Assembly: GCA_965275905.1 (NCBI GenBank)
Contig: CBDHYJ010000050.1
Location: 1 to 64,000 of the forward strand
From: CBDAQD01 sp965275905
GTDB taxonomy: Bacteria; Pseudomonadota; Alphaproteobacteria; Rhizobiales; JAJFHC01
Reading direction: 5' to 3'
DNA: 64,000 nucleotides
A program made the position numbers and the translations under genes. Below are positions 16,901 to 26,497 of this stretch, piece after piece; positions within the stretch are counted from its first letter, which is position 1; each line of letters opens with the position of its first letter. The notes beneath the pieces were generated by a model that had not been told where the DNA came from, searched no databases, and saw only the letters and a program-made list of their open reading frames with translations.

Positions 16901-17521
16901 CTAGTCCGCCGCGATCTCCTGCGCTTTCCAGATCGAGACTTTGGACGCTTCCGTAGCGGTCGCTTCGAGCCACTCCCAGGTGTAGTCGGCATAGGACCTG
17001 AAGACGTAAAGGTCGATCACATCCGGTGACGTGCCGACGACATGGCACATCGCCGCAATCTCGGCAAAATTCAGCCGCCGGACCGTGCCCTTGACGAAAT
17101 CGGGCCTGGTCATGTCGACCGACGTGCCTTTCATCAACACCTCGCGAATGCCATCGCCTTCGAGCCGTATTATCGCCCGGGCATCGGATACGTCGCAGGC
17201 CAGTGCGAACAAGCCTTCGCACTCCGCTTGAAGTGACTCCAGGATCTTGGTGCAACCGTCGATCGGCATCGTGATCAGCCACTGATCAACAGACAGCCAC
17301 AGCACCGCCATCTTGCCCTTGCTGGCGCTGGTGCGGGGTGTCGTCGGCAACTCAAGGCCGAGCACTTTCTGCGCCGCAGCCATGAACGATGCATCGTCCG
17401 GATTGCCGCGCAGATCGATCATCCCACGCCCCTGCACCTCTTCGACCGCAACCGCGTAACCGGTGGCCGGGCCGAGGCCAGAGCGGTGGGAAAGCGGACT
17501 TGTACGCCTGTTTTCAACCAT
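16901..17521 (-). CDS. soxG: Sarcosine oxidase gamma subunit
   Basis: A 206-residue protein with the SoxG pattern, including LWLSVDQWLI, FALACDVSDARAIIRLEGDGIREVL, GTSVDMTRPDF, and the C-terminal VFRSYADYTWEWLEATATEA. It is the last gene of soxBDAG, and its start overlaps the end of soxA by 8 bp. In heterotetrameric sarcosine oxidase the gamma subunit packs against alpha and assists the folate-dependent part of the reaction: sarcosine is oxidised to glycine and the methyl group leaves as methylene-THF or formaldehyde. Gene order and overlap make the assignment firm. Confidence 0.93.
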   Translation of the reverse strand: MVENRRTSPLSHRSGLGPATGYAVAVEEVQGRGMIDLRGNPDDASFMAAAQKVLGLELPTTPRTSASKGKMAVLWLSVDQWLITMPIDGCTKILESLQAECEGLFALACDVSDARAIIRLEGDGIREVLMKGTSVDMTRPDFVKGTVRRLNFAEIAAMCHVVGTSPDVIDLYVFRSYADYTWEWLEATATEASKVSIWKAQEIAAD

Positions 17522-20500
17522 TTTGACGCTTGCCTTCTTTATCGTAGAACACCGGGTCGACGATCTTGGCGGTCACCACCTTGTCTTCGAGCGGGAAGCT
17601 GATGGTATCGCCCATGCGGTCCCGGCCGTTGCGGATCAGGCCCATGGCGATGGAGCGTTTGAGCGTCGGGCTGTAGTAACTCGACGTCACTTGCCCGATC
17701 ATCTTCATCGGCGGTTTCGGCTTGACCTCCTCGACCGCATAGGCGCCGTCCGGCAGTACCGTCTGCGGATCGTCTGTCAGCAGACCAACGAGCTGTTTGC
17801 GATCCGGCGCCGACTGACAGGCCCTCTGCAGCGAACGCTTTCCAATATAGTCCGGCTTCTTCTTCGAAACCGCCCAGTCGAGGCCGAGATCGAGCGGTGT
17901 GACCGTTCCATCGGTCTCATCCCCGATGGCAATGAAGCCTTTTTCGGCGCGCAGGACGTGCAGGGCTTCCGTTCCGTAAACCTCGATCCCGAACTCCTCG
18001 CCGGCCTTCAGCAGATTGTCCCAGAGACTGCGGCCAAATCCCGAAGGCGTTGCGATTTCGTAGGACATTTCGCCGGAGAAGCTGATGCGGAATACCCGCA
18101 CCGGAACCCCGGCAAGTGTTCCTGCCCGCATGACCAGCGGGGGAAACGCCTCGCCGTCGAAATCGATCGAGCTGTCGAGTTTGCCGAGCACGGCGCGGGC
18201 GCGCGGGCCGGCCAGGGCGAACTGTGCCCATTGCTCGGTGACCTGTGTCACGAACACCTTCATGTCCATCCACTCGGTCTGCAGCCACTCCTCGAGCCAG
18301 CCATGAATCCGGTCGCTGTTGCCCGACGTCGTGTGCATGAGAAAATGGTCGTCGCCGAGACGGACGGTCACGCCGTCGTCGAACAGGAATCCGTCCTCGT
18401 TCATCATCAGGCCGTAGCGGCAGCGGTCCTGCTTCAGGCCTGAAAACGCATTGGTATAGATCCGGTCGAGCAGGGCGCCCGCGTCCGGTCCCTTGATTTC
18501 GATCTTGCCGAGGGTCGACGCGTCGATCAGACCGACACGCTCGCGCACCGCCATGATCTCCCGGTTGACGGCTGTCCTGCGGGCTTCGGACCCGTGCGGG
18601 TAGCAGTAGGGACGCCGCCACAGGCCGACCGGTTCGAAATCGCCCTTGTGCTCCACATGCCACCACCAGATCGGCGTGCGGCGTATTGGCTGAAACAGGT
18701 TTCTTGCCTTCGTGCCCGCGATCGAGCCGAAGGAGATCGGCGTGTATGGCGGCCGGAACGTGGTCGTGCCGATTTCAGGGATCTGCCGGTCCAGCACGTC
18801 GGCCATGATGCCGAGCGCATTGATATTGCTGGTCTTGCCCTGGTCGGTCGCCATGCCCAGCGTGGTGTAGCGCTTCAGGTGCTCCACCGAGCGGTATCCC
18901 TCCCGGGCGGCGAGCTCCAGGTCGGCCGCCGTGACGTCATTCTGGAAATCGATGAAGTGCTTGTTGCCTTCATTTGCCTTGCCGAAGCTTGGCACGAACC
19001 AGAGCGCTTGCAGGGCGTCCTCTGACTCTGATGAAGCGGCCGGTTTTGCCGGTGCCTTGCGAGACTTGCCCGCGGCGCCTGAATCCTTTGCCGCCGCGTC
19101 GCCCTTCGCAAAGCCGTCTTCGACAATCGATGCGAGATCGAATGTACCGTCGGCTGCACCCGCAACGCGCAGACGGTGAGGTGTGTGGTCCGGACGGAAT
19201 GCGAACAGCGCGTCGTCGAACCGCAGCTTGCCGCCGGAGTGGCAGTACAGATGAACAGCCGGATTCCAGCCGTCGGACATGCAGACGAAATCACACTGGA
19301 CCTTCTCTTCCGGTGCTTCAAGGCGGCCGCTGCCGCGCAGCTTCGCCAGTTTGACCGCCTCGATGCCCAGTCCGCCGAGACTGGTCTCCACCCCCGTGAC
19401 GACCATGCCGGTGGAAACCTGGATTCCTTTTTGGCGCGCCGCTTCGATCAGTTCACCTTCCGGGTTTTCCCGGATATCCACGATGCGGGGAACGGAAACG
19501 CCGGCATCCGCGAGTGTGATGCCGGTGCGGTAGGCATCGTCATTATTGGTGAAGACGATGCCGCGCGAGCCGGGCGTGACGCCGTATCTGTTGACGAAGG
19601 CGCGTGCCGCGGATGCCAGCATCACGCCGGGCCGGTCATTGTTGTAGAAGGTCAGCGGACGTTCGATCGCACCCGACGCAAGCACGACTTCCTTCGCCCT
19701 GACCTTCCACAGCCGGTGGCGCGGTGCGCCGGCCCGGCCGAGGTCCGGGTCGTGGTCGCAGACGCGTTCCAGCAGCAGCAGCCAGTTGTGATCGAAGTGA
19801 CCCGCGACGATCGTCCGCGTCAGGACGTGGACATTGCCGGCGGAACCAAGTGACTTTGCCGCCTGTGCGACCCACTCGGTCTGAGGCTTGCCGTCAAGCG
19901 TGCCGCCTGCACTGTCCGCAAATCCGCCGAGGCGCGGCTGTTCGTCCGCCAGCATCACGCGGATGCCGGTCGCCGCGGCTGCCTGGGCGGCCGCGAGCCC
20001 GGCAACGCCTCCTCCCACCACGAGCACGTCGCACTCGACGTGAAACTGCTCGTAGGTATCCGGATCGGACTCTTTTGCCGCAACCCCGAGCCCTGCCGCG
20101 TGCCGGATGAAATGCTCATAGACCGGCCACAGTTTCCCCGGCCACATGAACGTCTTGTAGTAGAAGCCGGCCGGGATCAGCCGCGAGAAGTAGTTGTTCA
20201 CCTGGCCGATATCGAAGGAGAGGTTGGGCCAGTTGTTCTGACTCGTGGCGACCAGACCGTCGAACAGCTCCACCTGGGTCGCTCTCAGATTCGGCTCCTG
20301 CCGGCCGTCCTCGCCCACGCCGACGAGGCCGTTCGGTTCGTCCGCGCCGGATCCGATGACGCCACGCGGACGGTGATACTTGAAGCTGCGCCCGACGACG
20401 CGGATGCCGTTGCCAAACAGCGCGGAGGCCAGCGTGTCGCCGGCGAAACCGGTCAGCTTGGTCCCGTCGAAGCTGAACGAAACCGGTTTGGCTCTGTCGA

Positions 20501-20552
20501 TAACGCGTCCGCCGAAGTCTCCGGCGGGCAGTCGATACGGTTTTGCGCTCAT
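17514..20552 (-). CDS. soxA: Sarcosine oxidase alpha subunit
   Basis: About 1012 residues, the usual length for SoxA. The frame extends upstream, but ATG 20552 (MSAKPYRLPAGDFGGR) overlaps the soxD stop by 4 bp (ATGA) and matches the family start. Visible parts are an N-terminal ferredoxin-like domain (SFDGTKLTGFAGDTLASAL), the dinucleotide fold VLVVGGGVAGLAAAQAAA, a central amino-oxidase region with ASGAIERPLTFYNNDRPGVM, and a C-terminal GcvT-like folate-binding half with FRISFSGEMSYEIATPS and EKGFIAIGDETDGTVTP. It forms the catalytic core with SoxB, with tetrahydrofolate bound in the C-terminal half. A Lys/Ala/Ser-rich linker at about residues 500-520 is a mild oddity. Confidence 0.95.
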   Translation of the reverse strand: MSAKPYRLPAGDFGGRVIDRAKPVSFSFDGTKLTGFAGDTLASALFGNGIRVVGRSFKYHRPRGVIGSGADEPNGLVGVGEDGRQEPNLRATQVELFDGLVATSQNNWPNLSFDIGQVNNYFSRLIPAGFYYKTFMWPGKLWPVYEHFIRHAAGLGVAAKESDPDTYEQFHVECDVLVVGGGVAGLAAAQAAAATGIRVMLADEQPRLGGFADSAGGTLDGKPQTEWVAQAAKSLGSAGNVHVLTRTIVAGHFDHNWLLLLERVCDHDPDLGRAGAPRHRLWKVRAKEVVLASGAIERPLTFYNNDRPGVMLASAARAFVNRYGVTPGSRGIVFTNNDDAYRTGITLADAGVSVPRIVDIRENPEGELIEAARQKGIQVSTGMVVTGVETSLGGLGIEAVKLAKLRGSGRLEAPEEKVQCDFVCMSDGWNPAVHLYCHSGGKLRFDDALFAFRPDHTPHRLRVAGAADGTFDLASIVEDGFAKGDAAAKDSGAAGKSRKAPAKPAASSESEDALQALWFVPSFGKANEGNKHFIDFQNDVTAADLELAAREGYRSVEHLKRYTTLGMATDQGKTSNINALGIMADVLDRQIPEIGTTTFRPPYTPISFGSIAGTKARNLFQPIRRTPIWWWHVEHKGDFEPVGLWRRPYCYPHGSEARRTAVNREIMAVRERVGLIDASTLGKIEIKGPDAGALLDRIYTNAFSGLKQDRCRYGLMMNEDGFLFDDGVTVRLGDDHFLMHTTSGNSDRIHGWLEEWLQTEWMDMKVFVTQVTEQWAQFALAGPRARAVLGKLDSSIDFDGEAFPPLVMRAGTLAGVPVRVFRISFSGEMSYEIATPSGFGRSLWDNLLKAGEEFGIEVYGTEALHVLRAEKGFIAIGDETDGTVTPLDLGLDWAVSKKKPDYIGKRSLQRACQSAPDRKQLVGLLTDDPQTVLPDGAYAVEEVKPKPPMKMIGQVTSSYYSPTLKRSIAMGLIRNGRDRMGDTISFPLEDKVVTAKIVDPVFYDKEGKRQNG

Positions 20553-20869
20553 TTCTGTTCGGATGCCCCTGCAGCAGATCCGGCGTCGATTTGCGGTGCC
20601 GGCTCCGTGATCAAGTAATAGGTCTTGAATTCCATCGTCAGAGTGTCGCGTGCGGCGTGGAACCACTTGCCGCAACCGCGCGCGCACTGCCAGCGCTCGA
20701 AATGCAGCCCGCGCGGGTTCTTGCGGATATAGAGATAGTCGCGCTGCGCCTCATCGGACACGTTCTCGGGATCTTCGGTCGCCGGCCGTTTGATATGCGC
20801 CTCGCCGCCGTAGTGGAAATCCGTCTCTTCCCCTTCGACGCCGCAGACCGGGCAGTGGATAACAAGCAT
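20549..20869 (-). CDS. soxD: Sarcosine oxidase delta subunit
   Basis: A 106-residue subunit with the zinc-ligand pairs CPVCG near the N-terminus and CARGCGKWFH in the middle, plus DYLYIRKNPRG and the DTLTMEFKTYYLI tail motif. SoxD binds zinc and stabilises the heterotetramer. It overlaps soxA by 4 bp and follows soxB by 10 bp, consistent with one operon. The acidic/Ala-rich extension at the C-terminus (QIDAGSAAGASEQK) is variable in the family. Confidence 0.95.
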   Translation of the reverse strand: MLVIHCPVCGVEGEETDFHYGGEAHIKRPATEDPENVSDEAQRDYLYIRKNPRGLHFERWQCARGCGKWFHAARDTLTMEFKTYYLITEPAPQIDAGSAAGASEQK

Positions 20870-20879
20870 TGCAGAGTCC

Positions 20880-22130
20880 TCAGTGCGCGACGGCCGCGGC
20901 GACGCTCTCGTCGATCAGGCGGCCTTCGATGAAACGGTTGAGACTGAACGGCGCAGCGACCGGGTGCGGGCGGCCGTTGGCGATCGTATCCGCGAAGACG
21001 AAGCCCGAACCGGGGATCGCCTTGAATCCGCCGGTGCCCCATCCGCAGTTCACGTACAGTCCTTCGACGTCGGTCATGGAAATGATCGGGCTGCGGTCGC
21101 CGGTCATGTCGACGATACCGCCCCACTGCCGGAGCATGCGCAACCGGCTGATGATGGGGAAGGTCTCGACCAGAGCCGTGACCGTGTGTTCGATCGCCGG
21201 GAAGCTGCCGCGCTGGGTGTAGTTGTTGTAGGGATCGGCACCGCCGCCGATGACGAGCTCTCCCTTGTCCGACTGGCTCATATAGCCGTGCACGGTGTTG
21301 GCCATGACCACTACATCAATCACCGGCTTGATCGGCTCCGAAACCAGCGCCTGAAGGCTGACGCTCTCAAGCGGCATGCGGACACCGGCCATGTCCATGA
21401 GCAGGCTGGTGCTGCCTGCGGTAACCACGGCAATCTTCTTTGCCTTGATCGGCCCTCTTGATGTTTCCACGCCGGTGACCTTGCCACCGTCACGGTTGAT
21501 GGCGGTGACCGTGCAGTTCTGGATGACGTCCACGCCGTGTGCGTCCGCGCCCCGGGCATATCCCCAGGCGACGGCATCGTGCCGGGCTGTTCCGCCGCGC
21601 GGCTGATAGTAGGCGCCGAGAATCGGATACCGGCAGTCGTCGCGGTCATTGATGATGGGGACGAGCTTTTTGACTTCGGCCCTGTCGATCATGCGCGCTT
21701 CGATGCCGCCGAGCCGGTTCGCGTGAGCGGTCCGCTTCATCGCCCGGAGTTCGTGTTCTGTCTGGCAGAGCATCAGCAGACCGCGCGGCGAGAACATCAC
21801 GTTGAAATTGAGTTCCAGCGACAGGTCTTCGTAAAGCGATCGCGCAAGTTCGTAGATCGCCGTGCTTTCGTCCTGAAGATAGTTTGACCTGATGATGGTC
21901 GTGTTTCGGCCGGTATTGCCGCCGCCGAGCCAGCCCTTCTCGAGCACGGCGACATTCGTCACCTTGTGTTCCTTCGCAAGGTAGTAAGCCGTCGCCAGGC
22001 CGTGCCCGCCAGCGCCGATTATGATTGCGTCATACTCGGACTTGGGCTCGGGACTGCGCCACGCCGGACCCCAGTCCTTGTGGTAATTCACTGCGTTGCG
22101 CGCGAGCGTAAGGAACGAATAGCGTTTCAT
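20880..22130 (-). CDS. soxB: Sarcosine oxidase beta subunit
   Basis: A 416-residue flavoprotein subunit. I chose ATG 22130 (MKRYSFLTLARNAVNYH), which has AAGGAAAG about 8 bp upstream and matches known SoxB starts. A longer frame upstream has no support. Key features are the FAD-binding YDAIIIGAGGHGLATAYYLA, the conserved GWLGGGNTGRNTTIIRSNY, and the C-terminal GWGTGGFKAIPGSG. SoxB carries the covalent flavin and the sarcosine-oxidising site. It is the first gene of soxBDAG and is divergent from ccmI across a 194-bp gap that should hold the promoters of both. Confidence 0.95.
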   Translation of the reverse strand: MKRYSFLTLARNAVNYHKDWGPAWRSPEPKSEYDAIIIGAGGHGLATAYYLAKEHKVTNVAVLEKGWLGGGNTGRNTTIIRSNYLQDESTAIYELARSLYEDLSLELNFNVMFSPRGLLMLCQTEHELRAMKRTAHANRLGGIEARMIDRAEVKKLVPIINDRDDCRYPILGAYYQPRGGTARHDAVAWGYARGADAHGVDVIQNCTVTAINRDGGKVTGVETSRGPIKAKKIAVVTAGSTSLLMDMAGVRMPLESVSLQALVSEPIKPVIDVVVMANTVHGYMSQSDKGELVIGGGADPYNNYTQRGSFPAIEHTVTALVETFPIISRLRMLRQWGGIVDMTGDRSPIISMTDVEGLYVNCGWGTGGFKAIPGSGFVFADTIANGRPHPVAAPFSLNRFIEGRLIDESVAAAVAH

Positions 22131-22324
22131 GCGCACCACTTTCCTTGAGATAAGCGCCGGAAATAGCGGCATTTGGGCGAATTCCGGCAGGCTTGAAATT
22201 GGAGCAGACATTACCATTCGGCCCACGCCGGCTCTATTTTTTTGCGACATGGGGTGGTCGAACTGCGACACACGGACGCGTGTAAAGACAATGAGTTACA
22301 TTGATTTTGACCATCGCGTCGCAA

Positions 22325-23485
22325 ATGATGGCGCGAATGCTGCTGTGGATAATATTTGCTGTCATGACTGCGGTCGGACTCGCCGCCGTCCTGTGGCCCT
22401 TGCTGCGGCCGGGCAAGGGGCGGGATTTGTCTGGCGCAAATGACGCGGCCCAGGACATTGCAGTCTACACCGACCAGCTTCAGGAACTCGAACGCGACCT
22501 CGCACGCGGCGTCGTCAGCGAAGCCGATGCTGAAGCCGGACGCAGGGAGATTTCCAGGAGATTGCTGGCTGCGGACAGCCGAATGGCCGAAGGCGCCGGG
22601 CAGTCAGGAGCGTCCGGCGGAGGTCTGCGGAACGCTACGGCGATCGCGACCGTCGTGCTCGTTCCCGTGCTTGGCCTTTCGGTCTATTTGTCCACCGGTT
22701 CGCCGATGCTGCAGGATCAGCCTCTCGCCAAGCGCCTTGAGGCGCCTGTTGCAGCCGGAAGCATGCCGGAACTGCTCGCGCGTGTTGAGTCGCATCTCAG
22801 AAACAATCCGAACGATCTCAGAGGCTGGTCGGTTATCGGGCCGGTCTATATGCGCCTTCAGCGATACGCCGATGCAGCCGATGCATTCCGGCGCGTCCTC
22901 AACCTCGGCCCGCCCGATGCGGCGGTCTACGCAAGCTACGGCGAGGCATTGATGCTGTCGCAGCAGGGTCTTGTGACGGTCGATGCACTGGAGGCATTTA
23001 CCGAGGCCAATCGCCTGTCGCCCGAACAGCCCAAGCCGCGATATTTCCTGGCACTTGCCGCATTCCAGGAGGGGCGCAAGGACGAGGCGATCGCCGCGTG
23101 GAGGGCGCTTTTGGCTGATGCGCCCGCGGACGCCGCCTGGCGCGGTACGGTCGAGTCGCAGATTGCCCGGGCCGAGGGGCGCAGTCCCGTCGCCACGGCT
23201 CCGGCACTTTCACGGGACACAGTCAATGCCGCGCAGGACATGGCGCCGGAAGAGCGCCAGAAGATGATCGAGGGAATGGTCGACCGGCTTGCGCAGCGAT
23301 TATCGACCGAGGGCGGTGCCATTGAAGAATGGCTGAGACTGGCTCAGGCTCAGGCCGTTCTCGGTCGCAAAAAGGAGGCGGGTTCGACCCTGGCCACAGC
23401 GAAGGCAAAATTCGCGGATACACCGACCGCTCTGGCCCGGATTGAGGAACTTGGCCGGAGCATGCAGATTGACGCAGGTCAATGA
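22325..23485 (+). CDS. ccmI: Cytochrome c maturation protein CcmI
   Basis: Membrane protein that holds apocytochrome c for haem attachment. The first half has two membrane helices (WIIFAVMTAVGLAAVLWPLL and ATAIATVVLVPVLGLSVYL) flanking the conserved cytoplasmic YTDQLQELERDLARGVVSEADAEAGRREI, a CcmI hallmark. The second half is a periplasmic TPR domain (GWSVIGPVYMRLQRYADAADAFRR and following repeats). The start is uncertain among ATGs at 22325, 22328 and 22337; a TTG at 22301 is less likely. It heads ccmI-ccmE-ccmF-ccmH, an order standard in alphaproteobacteria. Confidence 0.92.
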   Translation: MMARMLLWIIFAVMTAVGLAAVLWPLLRPGKGRDLSGANDAAQDIAVYTDQLQELERDLARGVVSEADAEAGRREISRRLLAADSRMAEGAGQSGASGGGLRNATAIATVVLVPVLGLSVYLSTGSPMLQDQPLAKRLEAPVAAGSMPELLARVESHLRNNPNDLRGWSVIGPVYMRLQRYADAADAFRRVLNLGPPDAAVYASYGEALMLSQQGLVTVDALEAFTEANRLSPEQPKPRYFLALAAFQEGRKDEAIAAWRALLADAPADAAWRGTVESQIARAEGRSPVATAPALSRDTVNAAQDMAPEERQKMIEGMVDRLAQRLSTEGGAIEEWLRLAQAQAVLGRKKEAGSTLATAKAKFADTPTALARIEELGRSMQIDAGQ

Positions 23486-23516
23486 GGTCCAGGGCAGAAA
23501 CAGAAGACAAAATGTC

Positions 23517-23960
23517 ATGACCCGTAAGCAGAGAAGATTTGCCGTAATTGCGACCGGCCTTGGTATTCTTGGTGTTGCCATTGCTTTGGTCCTCGTCGCG
23601 CTTGAGGACACGATCGTCTTCTTCTACGGCCCAACGGAAGTGGCGGAGAAGTCGATCAAGCCGGGCGAACGCTTCCGGCTCGGAGGGCTGGTCGCGGATG
23701 GCAGCGTGGTTCGCGGTCAGGGCAAGGCGGTAAGTTTTGTTGTCACCGATACCAACAAGACGCTCCCGGTCATGTATGTCGGGATTCTTCCGGATCTGTT
23801 CCGCGAAGGACAGGGGGTGGTCGCCGAAGGCAAACTGAACGCGAGCGGCACATTCGAGGCAGACAGCGTTCTGGCCAAGCACGACGAGAACTACATGCCG
23901 CCCGAAGTGGCGGACATGCTGAAGAAACAGGGGCAATGGAAGGGCAGCACCCGTGAATAG
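23517..23960 (+). CDS. ccmE: Haem chaperone CcmE
   Basis: A 147-residue haem chaperone. ATG 23517 (MTRKQRRFAVIATGLG) is chosen because it gives the typical basic N-terminus before the single membrane helix; the frame is open further upstream. The periplasmic beta-barrel has FRLGGLV and GSV..G, and the haem-binding motif LAKHDENYMPPEV with covalent His122 and Tyr126. It binds haem and passes it to CcmF/CcmH. It lies 31 bp after ccmI and 21 bp before ccmF. Confidence 0.95.
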   Translation: MTRKQRRFAVIATGLGILGVAIALVLVALEDTIVFFYGPTEVAEKSIKPGERFRLGGLVADGSVVRGQGKAVSFVVTDTNKTLPVMYVGILPDLFREGQGVVAEGKLNASGTFEADSVLAKHDENYMPPEVADMLKKQGQWKGSTRE

Positions 23961-23981
23961 CAGCCGGTCAGGATTGGCGGC

Positions 23982-25961
23982 ATGATCGCCGAGATTGGGC
24001 ATTTCGCACTGGTGTTGGCGCTGGCCTTCGCCGTCTTCCAGTCCGTTGTCCCGCTTGTAGGCGCCCAGCGCGGCGATGCCGCGATGATGCAGACGGCTGT
24101 TCCATCTGCAATTCTGCAGTTTCTGTTCATTGTCCTTGCCTTTGCGGCACTCACGGTCGCTTTCGTGACGTCGGATTTCTCGGTCAAGAACGTCTGGGAC
24201 AACTCCTATTCGGCAAAGCCGCTGATCTACAAGATATCGGGCGTCTGGGGGAACCACGAGGGCTCCATGGTGCTCTGGGTTCTGATCCTGGCGTTGTTCG
24301 GCGCGGCCGTGGCGGTCTTCGGACGCACGCTGCCGGCGGGGCTTCGGGCTCGGGTGCTGAGCGTGCAGGGCATGATCGGCGTCGCGTTTCTGCTCTTCAT
24401 CGTCATTACGTCCAATCCGTTCGTGCGGCTCGATCCGGCACCCTTCGAGGGCAGGGGACTGAACCCGATCCTGCAGGATCCCGCGCTGGCCGTTCATCCT
24501 CCGCTGCTCTATGCGGGCTATGTCGGGTTTTCCATGGCCTTCTCGTTTGCGGTCGCCGCCCTGATCGAGGGGCGGGTCGATCCCGCCTGGGCACGCTGGG
24601 TGCGGCCCTGGACCCTGCTGGCCTGGATGTTTCTGACGGTCGGAATCTCGATGGGGTCCTGGTGGGCGTATTACGAACTTGGCTGGGGCGGATGGTGGTT
24701 CTGGGATCCGGTCGAGAACGCGTCGTTCATGCCCTGGCTGGTCGGCACCGCACTGCTGCATTCCGCCATCGTGGTGGAGAGGCGCGACACGCTGAAGACA
24801 TGGACTCTGCTGCTTGCGATTCTCACGTTCTCCCTGTCGCTTCTTGGCACGTTTCTGGTGCGTTCGGGGGTGCTGACATCCGTTCACGCATTCGCGGTTG
24901 ATCCTGCCCGCGGGGTTTTCATTCTCGGTATCCTGTGCGTTTTCATAGGCGGTTCGCTTGCACTATACGCCTGGCGGGCGCCGAGCCTCAAAGGCGGCGG
25001 AGTATTTGCGCCGATAAGCCGCGAAAGCGCGCTTGTGCTCAACAACCTTCTGCTGTGTTCGGCCTGTGCGGCAGTCTTTATCGGCACACTGTATCCCTTG
25101 GCTCTCGAGACGGTCACGGGCGAAAAGATCTCCGTTGGTCCGCCGTTCTTCAACGCGACCTTCATTCCGCTGGTCGTGCCGCTTCTGCTCCTCATTCCTC
25201 TCGGCCCGCTGCTGGCCTGGAAGCGAGGCGACATTCTTGGCGTCGCGCAGCGCCTGCTTGTGGCGGCTGCAATTGTCATCGTGGTCGTAATCGCGACACA
25301 TGCCTTCATGAACCGGGGCCCGGTGCTTGCACCGCTTGGCGTCGGTCTCGCCGTCTGGCTGGTGGCCGGAGCATTTTCCGAGATTGCCGGCCGGATCAAG
25401 CTGTTCTCCGAACCTCTCGGAACCGTTTGGCGGCGTGCCCGCGGGCTCCCGCGTTCGGCCTGGGGCACGGCAATTGCCCATGCCGGAGTAGGCGTCATGG
25501 TGCTGGGCATTGTCGGCATCACCGCCTGGCAGGACGAGAAGGTCGAACTCGTGAAACCCGGCCAGACGGTTACCGTCGGCGGCGTTGACGTTATCTTCGA
25601 AGGCGTCGCGCCTTTGACCGGCCCGAATTTCACCGGCGACGCAGGGCGCTTCACGATCAGCGTCGACGGTGAGCGCATTACTACGGTCGTTGCGGAAAAA
25701 CGCGTCTATACGGCGACGCGCCAGCCTACGACCGAAGCGGGTATCTATCCGTTCTGGACAGGTGACCTCTATGCGACGCTGGGTGACCGCAACAAGGACG
25801 GCGCGTGGACCGTCAGGGTCTACTTCAATCCGCTCGCACCGCTGATCTGGCTCGGAACCGTGATCATGTTCCTCGGAGGATTGATCTCATTGTCGGACCG
25901 CAGGTATCGCGTCGGTGCGCCGCGCCGCAAGAGGGACGCCGCGCCGGCGGCGGCCTCATGA
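23982..25961 (+). CDS. ccmF: Cytochrome c haem lyase subunit CcmF
   Basis: A 659-residue polytopic membrane protein with the conserved GVWGNHEGSMVLWVLIL segment and the tryptophan-rich haem-handling motif GGWWFWDPVENASFMPWL. The haem-ligand histidine regions PLLYAGYVGFSM (preceded by VHPP) and SVHAFAVDPARGVFIL are also present. Its C-terminal periplasmic part, around VYTATRQPTTEAGIYPFWTG, is typical. With CcmH and CcmI it ligates haem to CXXCH cysteines of cytochromes c on the periplasmic side. The stop overlaps the ccmH start (ATGA), so translation is coupled. Confidence 0.96.
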   Translation: MIAEIGHFALVLALAFAVFQSVVPLVGAQRGDAAMMQTAVPSAILQFLFIVLAFAALTVAFVTSDFSVKNVWDNSYSAKPLIYKISGVWGNHEGSMVLWVLILALFGAAVAVFGRTLPAGLRARVLSVQGMIGVAFLLFIVITSNPFVRLDPAPFEGRGLNPILQDPALAVHPPLLYAGYVGFSMAFSFAVAALIEGRVDPAWARWVRPWTLLAWMFLTVGISMGSWWAYYELGWGGWWFWDPVENASFMPWLVGTALLHSAIVVERRDTLKTWTLLLAILTFSLSLLGTFLVRSGVLTSVHAFAVDPARGVFILGILCVFIGGSLALYAWRAPSLKGGGVFAPISRESALVLNNLLLCSACAAVFIGTLYPLALETVTGEKISVGPPFFNATFIPLVVPLLLLIPLGPLLAWKRGDILGVAQRLLVAAAIVIVVVIATHAFMNRGPVLAPLGVGLAVWLVAGAFSEIAGRIKLFSEPLGTVWRRARGLPRSAWGTAIAHAGVGVMVLGIVGITAWQDEKVELVKPGQTVTVGGVDVIFEGVAPLTGPNFTGDAGRFTISVDGERITTVVAEKRVYTATRQPTTEAGIYPFWTGDLYATLGDRNKDGAWTVRVYFNPLAPLIWLGTVIMFLGGLISLSDRRYRVGAPRRKRDAAPAAAS

Positions 25962-26446
25962 CATCCATGGCCCGGAGCATTGTGATCTTCCTGCTGGTTC
26001 TTGTAATGGCCACTCCGGCGAACGCCTACCAGCCGGACGAAGTCCTTAAGGATCCCAAGCTGGAGGAGCGCGCCCGCGGACTGTCTGCGGAACTGCGCTG
26101 CCTCGTGTGCCAGAATCAGTCCATCGATGATTCCGACGCTCCGCTCGCCCGTGACCTGCGAATTCTGGTCCGCGAACGGCTCTCCGCCGGGGACACGGAC
26201 AAACAGGTGATCGACTTTGTCGTTGCGCGTTATGGCGAGTTCGTTCTGCTCAGACCGCGCTTCGGCGCACACACGCTCGCGCTCTGGCTTGGCCCGTTGC
26301 TGATACTTCTGATCGGCGGGCTTGCCGTCTTTGCCTTTGTACGCCGCGCCAGATCGGCCTTGCCTCAGGAGGCACCGGCGCCATTGAGCGAAGAGGAGTC
26401 GAAGCGCATCGCGCAATTGCTGGCGCGCGACGAAAATCGGCAATAG
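25958..26446 (+). CDS. ccmH: Cytochrome c maturation protein CcmH
   Basis: The true start is ATG 25958 (MTSMARSIVIFLLVLVMATPANAYQPDE), overlapping ccmF by 4 bp and giving a clean signal peptide cleaved after ANA. The mature domain has the redox motif LRCLVCQNQSI, whose two cysteines reduce the apocytochrome CXXCH disulfide. A membrane helix (LALWLGPLLILLIGGLAVFAFV) and a short cytoplasmic tail follow. The length of 162 aa is normal for the alphaproteobacterial CcmH (CcmL-type) protein. It ends the ccm operon; the acetyltransferase 52 bp later may or may not be co-transcribed. Confidence 0.95.
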   Translation: MTSMARSIVIFLLVLVMATPANAYQPDEVLKDPKLEERARGLSAELRCLVCQNQSIDDSDAPLARDLRILVRERLSAGDTDKQVIDFVVARYGEFVLLRPRFGAHTLALWLGPLLILLIGGLAVFAFVRRARSALPQEAPAPLSEEESKRIAQLLARDENRQ

Positions 26447-26497
26447 AGTTTCAGCCGGTATCTTCCGCCGCTGCGCGCCATGGACCCGGAAGTCGCG

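Noticed and set aside
23223..24887. Long antisense frame (about 554 codons) opposite ccmI/ccmE/ccmF
   Set aside because: Shadow of strongly supported ccm genes; composition is low-complexity and has no recognisable domain.
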